NCBI RefSeq assembly: GCF_006442965.1
Contig: NZ_VFWX01000013.1
Coordinates: 1 to 64,000, forward strand
Origin: Mesorhizobium sp. CU3
Lineage (GTDB): Bacteria > Pseudomonadota > Alphaproteobacteria > Rhizobiales > Rhizobiaceae
DNA: 64,000 nucleotides
Direction of reading: 5' to 3'
In this document: piece by piece, positions 37,192 through 46,357 of the stretch
How positions within the stretch are numbered: position 1 is the first letter of the stretch
Layout: each line of letters opens with the position of its first letter
Program-made: the position numbers and the translations under genes
Notes under the pieces: model-generated
Database searches by the model: none
What the model saw: the letters and a program-made list of their open reading frames with translations, nothing else
Told to the model about the DNA's origin: nothing

Positions 37192-38829
37192 TCAAGACTC
37201 CAACCAGACAGTCTCGAAATGCTGCTCCAGCGCCTGGTGCTGCTCGCAGCCATGCACGCCCTTGCGGTAGGTGCGGTAGACCGAGCGCCAGTAGGGCTGG
37301 ATAATGATGCCGCTGTCGCGCAGATTGGTCTCGATCTTTGCCATGATCTCCTTGCGCGCCGCCGCATCGGGCGTCGCCAGCGCCTTATCGAGAAGCTCGT
37401 CGAACTCCTTGTCGGCATAGGCGCTTTCGTTCCAGGCCGCGCCCGATTTGTAGGCGAGCGCCAGCACCTGGACGCCGAGCGGCCGTCCCAGCCATTCGGT
37501 GCAGGAATAGGGAAATTTGGCCCAGTCGTTCCAGAAGGTCGCGGCCGGCAGCACCGTGCGCTTGATCTTCAGGCCCGCCTCGCGGATCTGCGCGGCGATC
37601 GCGTCGGCGGTGCTCTTCTGCCATTCGATGTCGACCGAGATCAGCTCGTATTCGTGGTCGGCCTTGCCGGCTTCGGCGATCAGCTTCTTCGCCTGATCGA
37701 CGTCCCGTTTGGCCGGTCCGATGTCCGCGAATTCGGGATGCATCGGGCCGACATGGTGGTTGTCGGCCGGCTTGCCGCGCCCATCGATGCCGAGCTTCAG
37801 CACAGCCGTATTGTCGACCGCAAGCTGCGCGGCGCGGCGCACCTTGACGTCGTCATAGGGCGCGTTGGCGACATTGAAGCGCGCGACGATGGTCGAACCG
37901 GTGGCGATCTCGGAGTTTTCCAGCCCCATCTGCTCGGTCTGGGAGACGGCATCCGAAGCGGTTTCGTGGTCGGTGTCGATCTCTCCGGATTCGAAGGCCG
38001 ACAGCGTGGCGTTGGGATCGGAGCCGTAGTCGACCCATTTGATGCCGTCGAGATGGAACTCACCCTTCCACCACTTGTCCTTGCGCTTCACCTCTGCGCC
38101 CGTCTCTGCGTCCCAGCTCACCAGCTCGCAGGGGCCGGTGGTGATGGCCAGCGCCTTTTTCGGGTCGGCATCGCCGTCATAGGAGCGGTGCATGATCAGC
38201 GCCGGATAGTCGGCCATGCCGGCGATCAGCGAGATGTCGGGCTTCGGCAAATTGAGCTTGATCGTATAGTCGTCGACTTTCTGGATGCCGCCGTCGACCG
38301 GCTTCTTGGTATCGGCATTGACCAGTGCCCCCATGCGCGCGGCAACCGAATTGCCGGCGACGGATGCGTCGCACCAGCGGTTGAGATTATGGATCACGTC
38401 CTCGGCGTTGAAGGTGTCGCCATTCGACCAGGTGATGCCCTTGCGCACATGCAGCGTGATCGTCTTGGCATCGTCGCTGGTCTCCCAGCTTTCCAGCAGC
38501 CACGGCTCGAAGGAAAAGTCGGTCTTCCAGCGCACCAGATATTCGTTGCAGTGGCGCGCCACATTGGACATCTCGACGCCGTCGAAGGTGCGAGGGTCCT
38601 TGAAGCCTTTGACGTTCATGGCGACCCTGAGCACGCCGCCCTTTTTCGCCTCCTCGGCGCGCGCGGGCGAGGGGGTGAGCCCGCCCAGCGCGAAGGCGCC
38701 GGCGGCGCTGACGCCGAAGCCGGCCATCAGCGCCAGATATTCACGTCGGCTGATCGCGCCTTTCTTGAAGTCATTGGCGGTCGGTCTGGCTTGCGGGTGG
38801 AGTTTCCTGTCGGTCAGCATGAATTTCAT
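37192..38829 (-). CDS. Tat-exported family-5 (peptide/opine-type) substrate-binding protein
   Basis: This 545-residue solute-binding protein belongs to the DppA/OppA family (SBP_bac_5), shown by FEPWLLESWETSDDAKTITL and GITWSNGDTFNAEDV. The N-terminus has a twin-arginine signal: SRREYLALMAGFG at about 27-39, a hydrophobic stretch, and cleavage likely after PARA. ATG 38829 follows AAAGGGA. No DppB/C permease or ATPase gene lies in the window, so it is an orphan or the transporter is elsewhere. The neighbouring hydrolases suggest an amide- or peptide-like substrate. Confidence 0.88.
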   Translation of the reverse strand: MKFMLTDRKLHPQARPTANDFKKGAISRREYLALMAGFGVSAAGAFALGGLTPSPARAEEAKKGGVLRVAMNVKGFKDPRTFDGVEMSNVARHCNEYLVRWKTDFSFEPWLLESWETSDDAKTITLHVRKGITWSNGDTFNAEDVIHNLNRWCDASVAGNSVAARMGALVNADTKKPVDGGIQKVDDYTIKLNLPKPDISLIAGMADYPALIMHRSYDGDADPKKALAITTGPCELVSWDAETGAEVKRKDKWWKGEFHLDGIKWVDYGSDPNATLSAFESGEIDTDHETASDAVSQTEQMGLENSEIATGSTIVARFNVANAPYDDVKVRRAAQLAVDNTAVLKLGIDGRGKPADNHHVGPMHPEFADIGPAKRDVDQAKKLIAEAGKADHEYELISVDIEWQKSTADAIAAQIREAGLKIKRTVLPAATFWNDWAKFPYSCTEWLGRPLGVQVLALAYKSGAAWNESAYADKEFDELLDKALATPDAAARKEIMAKIETNLRDSGIIIQPYWRSVYRTYRKGVHGCEQHQALEQHFETVWLES

Positions 38830-39159
38830 CGTCGTTCCCTTTGTTGTCGGTGGCTGCCGCTCGGGGCCTGCCGGCGTAGTGCTGGGCCGGCGGCATGCAG
38901 GAGGCAGCGGACACCCTGGCCGCCGTAAGGCGCGGGGGCGGATGCGACCGCCGGAGCGCCGTTGCCTGCCGGAGGGATGATAGGTCTGCTTGCCACGACG
39001 AAATGTTTGGTTTTCCGCAGTTCTTGTGCGCTGTTCCGCAGAGCGTTGAAGCTGCTGATCTCCCCCCTCGTGGGGGAGATGCCCGGCAGGGCAGAGGGGG
39101 GCGCTGTCCCGCCGACGTCTCAACTAACTGCCGCTACCTTCGCAGGTAGTTTTTGGATT
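38830..39159. other. Intergenic region carrying one arm of an inverted repeat
   Basis: This 330-bp gap holds no supported gene. Its right half includes the repeat arm near 39057-39103, whose inverted copy lies at 39188-39235 inside the end of the hydrolase gene. The part next to the binding-protein gene presumably contains its 5' leader. No promoter motif could be assigned with confidence. Confidence 0.5.
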
Positions 39160-40203
<1,044 letters not shown>

Positions 40204-40207
40204 TGGT

Positions 40208-40885
40208 TCACAGCTCGGCGTAAAGCCGCGCCGCGTTCTCGAAAGTGAAGCGCAGCGGCACCGAGCCCTCGACCTGCCAGACATCGACCACATCGCCGGC
40301 CAGCAGCCGGCAGGCGTCAAGCGTGTTGGCGACGGCGCCGCCATAGAGCCGGTTGGCGAGGTTGAGGATGCCGGTCTGGTGCATGGCCGCGCTGCCGCTG
40401 CCGCAGGCGTCCTTGACCAAAAGCACGCGAAAACCGCGCGCGACGGCGTCCTTCGCCGTGGCGTCGATGCAGGCCTCGGTCCAGACGCCGGCAATGACCA
40501 GCCATTCGATGCCGGAAGCCTTGAGCTTGTCGGCGAAATCGTTCCTGCCGAAGGCGCTTGCCTCCTGCTTGACCAGCATGGCCTCGCCGTCCTTCGGGCC
40601 AACCTCGTGGCAGATCGCGGTCAGTGGGTCATTTTTATCGGAGAAGGCCGACTTGCCGCTCTGATCCACCGGATGGAACGGCCGCGCTTCGGCAAGGTCG
40701 ACGATGTAGGCCCAATGGTAGAGCGGCACGAAATTGCGCCGCGCCGCGTCCTGCAGCCGCTGGACGTTGGCGAGGATGTCGGCAAAGCCCTCGACCAGAT
40801 AGCGCTCGTCCTGGCGATGCTCCTCCTGGAGATCGATGAACACCGCGGCGACGCTGCCGCGCCGGATGGAGATGGGCGTTTTCAT
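40208..40885 (-). CDS. Isochorismatase-family cysteine hydrolase
   Basis: This 225-residue protein has the Asp-Lys-Cys triad of the family: Asp18 (AVFIDLQEE), Lys106 (MLVKQEASAFGRND) and Cys139 (GVWTEACIDATA). Members hydrolyse amides such as nicotinamide, N-carbamoylsarcosine, biuret or ureidoacrylate; the sequence alone does not say which. ATG 40885 is preceded by AAGGCG. It lies upstream of the alpha/beta hydrolase on the same strand and about 330 bp downstream of the M24 enzyme gene, within an apparent catabolic cluster. Confidence 0.87.
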   Translation of the reverse strand: MKTPISIRRGSVAAVFIDLQEEHRQDERYLVEGFADILANVQRLQDAARRNFVPLYHWAYIVDLAEARPFHPVDQSGKSAFSDKNDPLTAICHEVGPKDGEAMLVKQEASAFGRNDFADKLKASGIEWLVIAGVWTEACIDATAKDAVARGFRVLLVKDACGSGSAAMHQTGILNLANRLYGGAVANTLDACRLLAGDVVDVWQVEGSVPLRFTFENAARLYAEL

Positions 40886-41219
40886 GCAGAGACGCCTTGG
40901 TTGGCGCTCATGTCCGTTCCGTTCAGCGCGCTGGCGTAAGCCGTGGTGCTTGGCCGGTGCCTCTCCACCTTCGTCATCCACGGGCGGAGCAGGAGCGAAG
41001 CTCCGTCGCGGAGACCCGAGGATCCATGCCGTGACGTTGATCGACGGATGCAGCGGAGCAGAATTTGGACCGTGGCGGTGCTTTGAAGTCGCGGCATGGA
41101 TCCTAGGGTCTGCGCCGCGTCGCTGCGCTCCTTGCTTCGCCCTAGGATGACGAAGCGGTGGGCGTTCGCGCAAGCAGCAAAGTTCACGTCACCGAGGCCG
41201 GCAGTAGGCATCAAACCGC
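40886..41219. repeat. Intergenic region with an inverted pair of dispersed repeats
   Basis: No gene is supported in these 334 bp. Two arms of a GC-rich repeat face each other: about 40973-41033 (TCATCCACGGGCGGAGCAGG to GAGGATCCATGCCG) and about 41094-41152 (GGCATGGATCCTAGGGTCTG to CGCCCTAGGATGA). Elements with CATCCTAGGGCGGAGC and GACCCTAGGATCC are common between genes in mesorhizobia. The pair could fold into a long hairpin and separate the M24 gene from the hydrolases. Confidence 0.65.
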
Positions 41220-42515
41220 TCATCCCAGGAATTCATCCTCATACGGAAACCGCGAAAGCAGCTCCGTTCCCGTGTCCGTAATGAGAATCTCGTCCTCTAA
41301 CTTGACGCCCTCGCGGCCGCCTTTCTCGCCGATATAGCTTTCGACGCTGACCACCATGCCGGGCACGACGATGCCGTCGCGGCCGTAGGTCTCGTAGTCC
41401 ATCGCGTGGGCGATAAAAGGCGTCTCGCCATGCATGCCGACCCCGTGCATCACCGAAGTGTAACGCTGGTCGACGAAACGGTCCGGGATCTTCCAGGCCT
41501 TCTCGGCGATCTCGCGGAACGCCATGCCGGGCTTCACGATGCCGATGTTATGCTGCACCTGGTCATGCGCCATGCGATAGAGCGATTTCTGGTAGGGCGT
41601 CGGCTTGCCCGGCCCGCAGCGGAAGGTGCGCGAGAAATCGGAATAATAGCCGTAGCACCCAATCGTGTCGGTATCGAGCGCGACCAGCTCGCCCGGCCGG
41701 ATCTTGCGCCCGCTCGCCTCGTTGAACCAGGGATTGGTGCGCTGCCCGGAGGTCAGCAGCCTTGTCTCGATGAACTCGCCGCCCTGGCGGATCACCTCGC
41801 CATACATGATGGCGAACAGCTCGTTTTCCGACACACCGGGCTTGATCGCCTCGCGCACAGCGGCGACCGCCGCTTCGGCGCCGGCCATCGACGCCAACAG
41901 GCATTTGACTTCCTCCGGCGTCTTTACCGCCCGGACCGCCAGGATCTCGCCCTGGCAATCCCGGACCTCGCAGCCGCGCTTTTCCAGCGCCAGCGCCTGC
42001 AAATGACTGCAGCGGTCGAGCCCGAGCTTCATCGAACCGCCTCCATGCTTCTTCAGCAGCTCTGCGATCTCGTCAGCGAAGGGGCCGGCGGTCTCGTCAT
42101 CACGGCCCGAGACCGACGACCAGACCAGCTTCGAAGGCCTTGCCTCGTCGATCGTGTCGAGCACCATCGAGACATGGTAGCTCTGCGGATATTCGAACAG
42201 CACGATCGGTCCTTCGGTCGGGATGAAGAAGTATCGCGTCGAGTTGCGCAGGAAATAGCCGAACATGTTGCGCGAGCCGGTGGCGTAGCGCTGGTTGTAA
42301 GGATCGAACAGAACGACGCCGCCATAGCCCGCCTCGCGCATCCAGCCGCGCAGTTTTGCCAGCCGGCCTTTGCGAAGGGCATCCGCATCGATAAAGGACG
42401 GCTCGGTGTCGGACAGCCACATGCCGCCGGCCGGATCGGCCGCTGCCGGATGGCGCATGCGGTCCTTGAAGTCCACATCCTCGGTGCTGTCGGGATCGAA
42501 AACGACGATGCTCAT
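41220..42515 (-). CDS. M24-family metalloenzyme of the DddP (DMSP lyase-like) type
   Basis: This 431-residue 'pita-bread' fold protein has all six M24 metal ligands: Asp281, Asp283, Asp293, His357, Glu392 and Glu407. As I recall the DddP DMSP lyases, their ligands are Asp295, Asp297, Asp307, His371, Glu406 and Glu421, so every spacing matches with a constant offset of 14. The segment EFIETRLLTSGQRTNPWF is also DddP-like. However, the position of the reported catalytic Asp377 is Gly363 here (MHGVGMHGETP). It is therefore a DddP relative that may have another activity, such as a peptidase-like or C-N/C-S cleaving enzyme. A GlxA-type regulator is upstream. Confidence 0.75.
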   Translation of the reverse strand: MSIVVFDPDSTEDVDFKDRMRHPAAADPAGGMWLSDTEPSFIDADALRKGRLAKLRGWMREAGYGGVVLFDPYNQRYATGSRNMFGYFLRNSTRYFFIPTEGPIVLFEYPQSYHVSMVLDTIDEARPSKLVWSSVSGRDDETAGPFADEIAELLKKHGGGSMKLGLDRCSHLQALALEKRGCEVRDCQGEILAVRAVKTPEEVKCLLASMAGAEAAVAAVREAIKPGVSENELFAIMYGEVIRQGGEFIETRLLTSGQRTNPWFNEASGRKIRPGELVALDTDTIGCYGYYSDFSRTFRCGPGKPTPYQKSLYRMAHDQVQHNIGIVKPGMAFREIAEKAWKIPDRFVDQRYTSVMHGVGMHGETPFIAHAMDYETYGRDGIVVPGMVVSVESYIGEKGGREGVKLEDEILITDTGTELLSRFPYEDEFLG

Positions 42516-42605
42516 GGGAAGTCTCCTGTTGCGGAGACCATAGCGGGGCGGGGGTTTCAGCTTGTGCGGAGTTCCGCAAATGTTGTGCCGGATGCCGCGT
42601 GGCCG

Positions 42606-43601
42606 CTAATGCCGCCGCATCGCCTTCGGCGCGTGTCCATGCTCCTCCTTGAAAGCCCGCGCAAAACTCGACATCGAGGCAAAGCCGCAGGCCAGCGCGA
42701 CATCGCGCACCATCAGCGTGGAATGGGCCAAAAGGTCGGCGGCGCGCTTCAGCCTGAGTCGCCGGTAATAGCCGTTGGGCGAGATATTTAGCTCGGCGCG
42801 GAAATTGCGCTCCAGCTTGTCCGGCGACACGCCAAGCCTTGTCGCAAGCTCGGCCATGCCGAGCCGCTCCTCGACCGCGTCCTCCATGATCGCGATGGCT
42901 GACAGCACCAGCTCGTTCTGGACGCCCGTGCGCAGCCGGAGCGGCATCAGCTTGCGGTCGACGCTGGAGCGTAGGGGCGAATGCACGAACCATTCGGCGA
43001 CGCCGGCCGCGATCTCGGCGCCGTAGTCGCGCGCGATGATCTCGAGCATCATGTCGAGGCCACCGACGCCGCCGGCCGAGGTGAAGCGCTTGCGGTCGAT
43101 GACGAAGAGATCGCGCCGAAGCTCGATGTCCGGGAACGCCTCGGTGAAGGCGGCCTGGCTGGTCCAGTGCAAGGTGCAGGCATGGTCGTCGAGCAGGCCC
43201 GCACGGGCGAGAAAGAAGGCCGCGTCAGCGACCGCGCCGATATGCGCGCCACCGCGCAGGCTTTTCCTGATCCAGCTCATCGCCTCGTCGGCCACGACGT
43301 GGTCGGCGTCGCCGCCGGAGCAGACGACGATGCGGTCAACCTTCGGCGCGTCGGCGGCCGAAAATCCGGGCTGGATGACGACACCGTTGGAGGCTTCGAC
43401 CGTGCCCTTGTCGGCGCCGACGATCACCCAGCGATAGCATTCGCGCTTTGACAACACATTGGCGGCGCGCAGCGGCTCGATGACGGAAGAAAACGCCATC
43501 ATCGGAAAGCCTGGAAAGACAAGCACTGCGAAGGTGAGGGGCGCTTCGTTCGCCTCCGGTTGGTCGCGGTCGCGTTCTCGGCTGGCTAAGGCGACATTCA
43601 C
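42606..43601 (-). CDS. GlxA-family AraC-type transcriptional regulator
   Basis: This 331-residue regulator has an N-terminal DJ-1/PfpI-like amidotransferase fold (FAVLVFPGFPMMAFSSVIEPLRAAN; the blocks IVVCSGGDAD and AVADAAFFLARAGLL) and a C-terminal AraC helix-turn-helix region (about 228-331: MAELATRLGVSPDKLERNFR and DVALACGFASMSSFARAFKE). Relatives control glycine betaine, carnitine, choline and dimethylglycine catabolism. It lies 90 bp upstream of the M24 gene on the same strand and is the likely controller of the 37-43 kb cluster. Confidence 0.88.
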   Translation of the reverse strand: MNVALASRERDRDQPEANEAPLTFAVLVFPGFPMMAFSSVIEPLRAANVLSKRECYRWVIVGADKGTVEASNGVVIQPGFSAADAPKVDRIVVCSGGDADHVVADEAMSWIRKSLRGGAHIGAVADAAFFLARAGLLDDHACTLHWTSQAAFTEAFPDIELRRDLFVIDRKRFTSAGGVGGLDMMLEIIARDYGAEIAAGVAEWFVHSPLRSSVDRKLMPLRLRTGVQNELVLSAIAIMEDAVEERLGMAELATRLGVSPDKLERNFRAELNISPNGYYRRLRLKRAADLLAHSTLMVRDVALACGFASMSSFARAFKEEHGHAPKAMRRH

Positions 43602-43691
43602 GATTGTGTATTTCCCGGGCGCTGCATTGATGGCACAGAGAGCGAGACTCTAGCGGGCGCGTCGGCGCCCTTGCAACGGAGAGACGACACC

Positions 43692-44189
43692 ATGTTTGCG
43701 GCAACCGCCATCGACACCAAGGACAAGCCGACTTTCTACAAGGAATTGGCCGCGCAGCTTAAGGCGCTGCTCGAAGGCGAGGGCGACTCCATCGCCAACG
43801 CCGCCAACACCGCGGCGCTGATCTACCAGATGGTGCCTGACCTCAACTGGGCCGGCTTCTATTTCCTCGCCTCAGACGACGAGATGGTGCTCGGTCCGTT
43901 CCAGGGCAAGCCGGCCTGCGTGCGCATCGCCGTCGGCAAGGGCGTCTGCGGCAAGGCGATCGAGCTCGACATGTCGATGCTGGTCAAGGATGTGCACGAG
44001 TTCCCCGGCCACATCGCCTGCGATGCCGCCTCGCGCTCGGAACTGGTGGTGCTGTTGCGCGATGCCGAAGGCGCCTTCGGCGTGCTCGACCTCGACAGCC
44101 CGACGCCCGGCCGCTTCGACAAGGAGGACCAGGCCGGCATCGAGAAACTCGCCGCGATCTATGTCGCGTCTTGCTCGTTCGAGGATTAG
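43692..44189 (+). CDS. msrC: Free methionine-(R)-sulfoxide reductase (GAF domain)
   Basis: This 165-residue cytosolic GAF-domain enzyme reduces free methionine-R-sulfoxide with thioredoxin. Cysteines at 76, 86 and 110 (GPFQGKPACVRIAVGKGVCG and HIACDAASRSE) have the same spacing as Cys84, Cys94 and Cys118 of the E. coli enzyme. ATG 43692 follows GGAGAGACG. It is divergent from the GlxA-type regulator and followed by a rhizobial repeat. The assignment is firm from the cysteine pattern. Confidence 0.92.
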   Translation: MFAATAIDTKDKPTFYKELAAQLKALLEGEGDSIANAANTAALIYQMVPDLNWAGFYFLASDDEMVLGPFQGKPACVRIAVGKGVCGKAIELDMSMLVKDVHEFPGHIACDAASRSELVVLLRDAEGAFGVLDLDSPTPGRFDKEDQAGIEKLAAIYVASCSFED

Positions 44190-44250
44190 AGCAATTCCAG
44201 GAAAAGTGTGAGCGATTTTCCGTCCGGAATTGCGTAAAACAAGGAGATAG
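44188..44250. repeat. Rhizobial palindromic repetitive element
   Basis: The element begins AGAGCAATTCCAGGAAAAGT, contains GATTTTCCGTCCGGAATTGC, and ends GTAAAACAAGGAGATAG. GCAATTCC pairs with GGAATTGC, and GGAAAA with TTTTCC. This sequence is a familiar dispersed element in mesorhizobial intergenic DNA. It fills the gap between the convergent msrC and YeiH genes and may act as a terminator. Confidence 0.75.
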
Positions 44251-44252
44251 GG

Positions 44253-45314
44253 CTAGGCGAACTTCACCAGCATCAGGCTGAAGCAGCCGATGAAGATGAA
44301 GGCCGAGAAGGCCAGCATCAGCGGGCGCAGGCCGCGCGACCGTAGCTGGGAGATGTCGGCCTGAAGGCCCATGGCGGCGAGCCCCATGGTCAGCACGATC
44401 TGTGCGGCCAGCGCGATTGCCGAATGGATCGGCGCCGGGATGGCGACCAGGCTGTTCAGCGCCACGACCGCGACGAAGGCCGCTACGAACCACGGCATCG
44501 GCGGCTTGGCGCCGGAAGCATCAGTGTTGCCGCGCCGCGCCATCAGGCCGAGCGCGATGACCATGGGCGCCAGCATCGCGACGCGCGTCAGCTTGGCGAC
44601 CGTCGCCGTCTCGCCGGACAGCGTGCCGTTCTGGAAGCCGGCGCCGATCACCTGCGCCACCTCATGGATGGAGGCGCCGGCCCACAGGCCAAACGCGTGC
44701 TGGTCGAGGCCGAACACCGGCGCGAGCAGCGGGAAGCCGAGCATGGCGACGGTGCCGAACAGCGTGATCGCGGCGACGGCATAGGTGACGTCTTCATCCC
44801 GCGCTTCGGTGACGATGTTGGTGGCGACGATCGCCGAAGCGCCGCAGATCGAGGTGCCGGCCGCGATCAGTTGCGCGAGCTTGCGGTCGACGCCGATCAG
44901 CCGGCCAAGCGTGACGGTGAACAGGAAGGTGGCGCCGAGTGTCGCAGCGACGATGCCGACGCCGCCAAACCCGATGCCGGCGACCTGGCCGAGCGTCAGC
45001 TGGAAGCCGAGCAGCACGATAGCAAAGCGCAGCAGACGCTTTTGCGAGAATGCGATGCCGGCCTTGGCGTGCGCAGGCAGGCCGAGCACGTTGGAATAGA
45101 CCATGCCGGCGACGACGGCCAGGATCATCGGGCTGAACAAAGTGAGGCCGGAGAAGCCACGCGCCGAATAGGCGACGCTGGTGATCATCCCCACCAGCAC
45201 CAGTCCCGGCACGACGCCGGTCGAGATCGCAGCGAGGGCAGGGCGCCTGCTGCTCTGACTGGCCGAATTCAGGCTGTTTGGAAGATCGTTCGCGGTCGCG
45301 GGCAGGAAAGACAA
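44253..45314 (-). CDS. YeiH-family putative anion/sulfate exporter
   Basis: This 353-residue inner-membrane protein of the YeiH/UPF0324 family has about ten helices and the conserved segments AGTSICGASAIVATNIV and GASIHEVAQVIGAGF. The family is predicted to export sulfate or related anions, but direct evidence is thin. I chose the TTG at 45314 because it follows CTGGAGAATTCAA, a strong ribosome site; the longer in-frame start at 45362 (also TTG) has none. It is divergent from the RNA element and the GNAT gene. Confidence 0.85.
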   Translation of the reverse strand: MSFLPATANDLPNSLNSASQSSRRPALAAISTGVVPGLVLVGMITSVAYSARGFSGLTLFSPMILAVVAGMVYSNVLGLPAHAKAGIAFSQKRLLRFAIVLLGFQLTLGQVAGIGFGGVGIVAATLGATFLFTVTLGRLIGVDRKLAQLIAAGTSICGASAIVATNIVTEARDEDVTYAVAAITLFGTVAMLGFPLLAPVFGLDQHAFGLWAGASIHEVAQVIGAGFQNGTLSGETATVAKLTRVAMLAPMVIALGLMARRGNTDASGAKPPMPWFVAAFVAVVALNSLVAIPAPIHSAIALAAQIVLTMGLAAMGLQADISQLRSRGLRPLMLAFSAFIFIGCFSLMLVKFA

Positions 45315-45511
45315 TTGAATTCTCCAGGCGCTTTCACGGGTGAAATGCCATTCCGAAATCAATCTTTCAAGCGAATTGTTTGTATCATAACGATCGATTT
45401 TTACGAACGATCAGGCACGCAGCGCTCGTAATCTGTAGGAGCGATGTAAAACGCGCTTATCGGATGCCGGCGGTTGGCTTGACAGCGTTGCGGCCTCCGG
45501 TCCAGTTTCGC

Positions 45512-45659
45512 GCCATGGTAGCCCTTATCGCAAACACTCAGCGACGCCGCCGCTCCTTCGAGCGGCAAGCTGATTGCGTGAAGACAAAGGCCGGCTAGCA
45601 AGTCACCCTCGTCTGTCCGTCCCCCAGCCCCGCCCATCGAAACGATCGGCGGGTTTTTT
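45512..45659 (+). ncRNA. Structured terminated RNA element (leader or small RNA) before the GNAT gene
   Basis: A long stem-loop spans 45529-45578: CGCAA pairs with TTGCG, CAGC with GCTG, and GCCGCTC with GAGCGGC around a CTTC tetraloop. Then comes a classic intrinsic terminator at 45629-45659. The GNAT start codon is only 20 bp beyond the T run. This layout is that of a riboswitch/attenuator leader or an independent small RNA. A TTGACA (45479-45484) upstream could be its -35, without a clear -10. I could not match it to a named RNA family, and the 5' end is approximate. Confidence 0.55.
45629..45659 (+). terminator. Intrinsic terminator 20 bp ahead of the GNAT gene
   Basis: CCCGCC (45629-45634) pairs with GGCGGG (45648-45653); ATCG pairs with CGAT inside, around an AAA loop with a C-C mismatch. 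Six T follow (45654-45659). Because the next gene upstream on this side (YeiH) is transcribed away, this terminator can act only on RNA started within the 45315-45628 gap. Confidence 0.88.
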
Positions 45660-45678
45660 GCATTTTGGAGTGTCTCGA

Positions 45679-46146
45679 ATGACTGTCGTTTCTGCCATCG
45701 AATTTCGGCTGGCCACGCCGGCGGATGCCGCCGCCATCCGTGACATCGTGCGCGCGGCCTATGCCAAATGGGTCCCGGTGATCGGCCGCGAGCCGATGCC
45801 GATGCGAGCCGACTACGACAAGGCCGTCGCCGAGCATCCATTCGGGCTCGCCATCGACGGCGATCGCATTGTCGGCCTGATCGAGACCGTGCTGGCCGAC
45901 GACCACCTCTGGATCGAAAACGTCTGCGTGGCGCCTGACGCGCAGGGCAGGGGCATCGGCCGGCTGCTGCTGGAGCGGGCGGAGGCCAAGGCGCGCCAGG
46001 CCGGGCGTCATGAGCTTCGCCTGCTGACCAACGGCGCCTTTGAGGCGAATGTCTCGCTCTATGCGAGGCTGGGCTACACGATCGACCGGGAGGAGCCGTT
46101 CATGAATGGCACGACCGTCTATATGAGCAAGAGGATCGCCGGCTGA
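45679..46146 (+). CDS. GNAT-family N-acetyltransferase
   Basis: This 155-residue GNAT protein shows the acetyl-CoA-binding motif A as VAPDAQGRGIGRLLLERA (QGRGIG at 89-94), with the preceding beta strand LWIENVCV, and ends GYTIDREEPFMNGTTVYMSK. The substrate cannot be told. ATG 45679 follows GGAG at 8 bp. The strong terminator directly upstream means expression may depend on read-through or on an RNA switch. Confidence 0.85.
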   Translation: MTVVSAIEFRLATPADAAAIRDIVRAAYAKWVPVIGREPMPMRADYDKAVAEHPFGLAIDGDRIVGLIETVLADDHLWIENVCVAPDAQGRGIGRLLLERAEAKARQAGRHELRLLTNGAFEANVSLYARLGYTIDREEPFMNGTTVYMSKRIAG

Positions 46147-46357
46147 GCGGCGGCCGCACGGTTGATGGGCAAGGCTGGACACGCGCTGCTTTAGCCGTCC
46201 ATCTTGGCTTTGGCTGAAGCTCCACTGGCGCCGCGGAGGCTGGCTCAATCGCTCGTGCTTGCGTTTGACAGGACGCTTGCGGCATCGTTATCTCTGGCGG
46301 TATACGACGACCCAATCCATCACAATCGAGAACCACGGCTGACCGAGGAGGAAATCC

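Noticed and set aside
40208..41173. Longer start for the isochorismatase-like gene, upstream to 41173
   Set aside because: The extra residues are read from a dispersed repeat; the family N-terminus and the active-site Asp18 fit the ATG at 40885.
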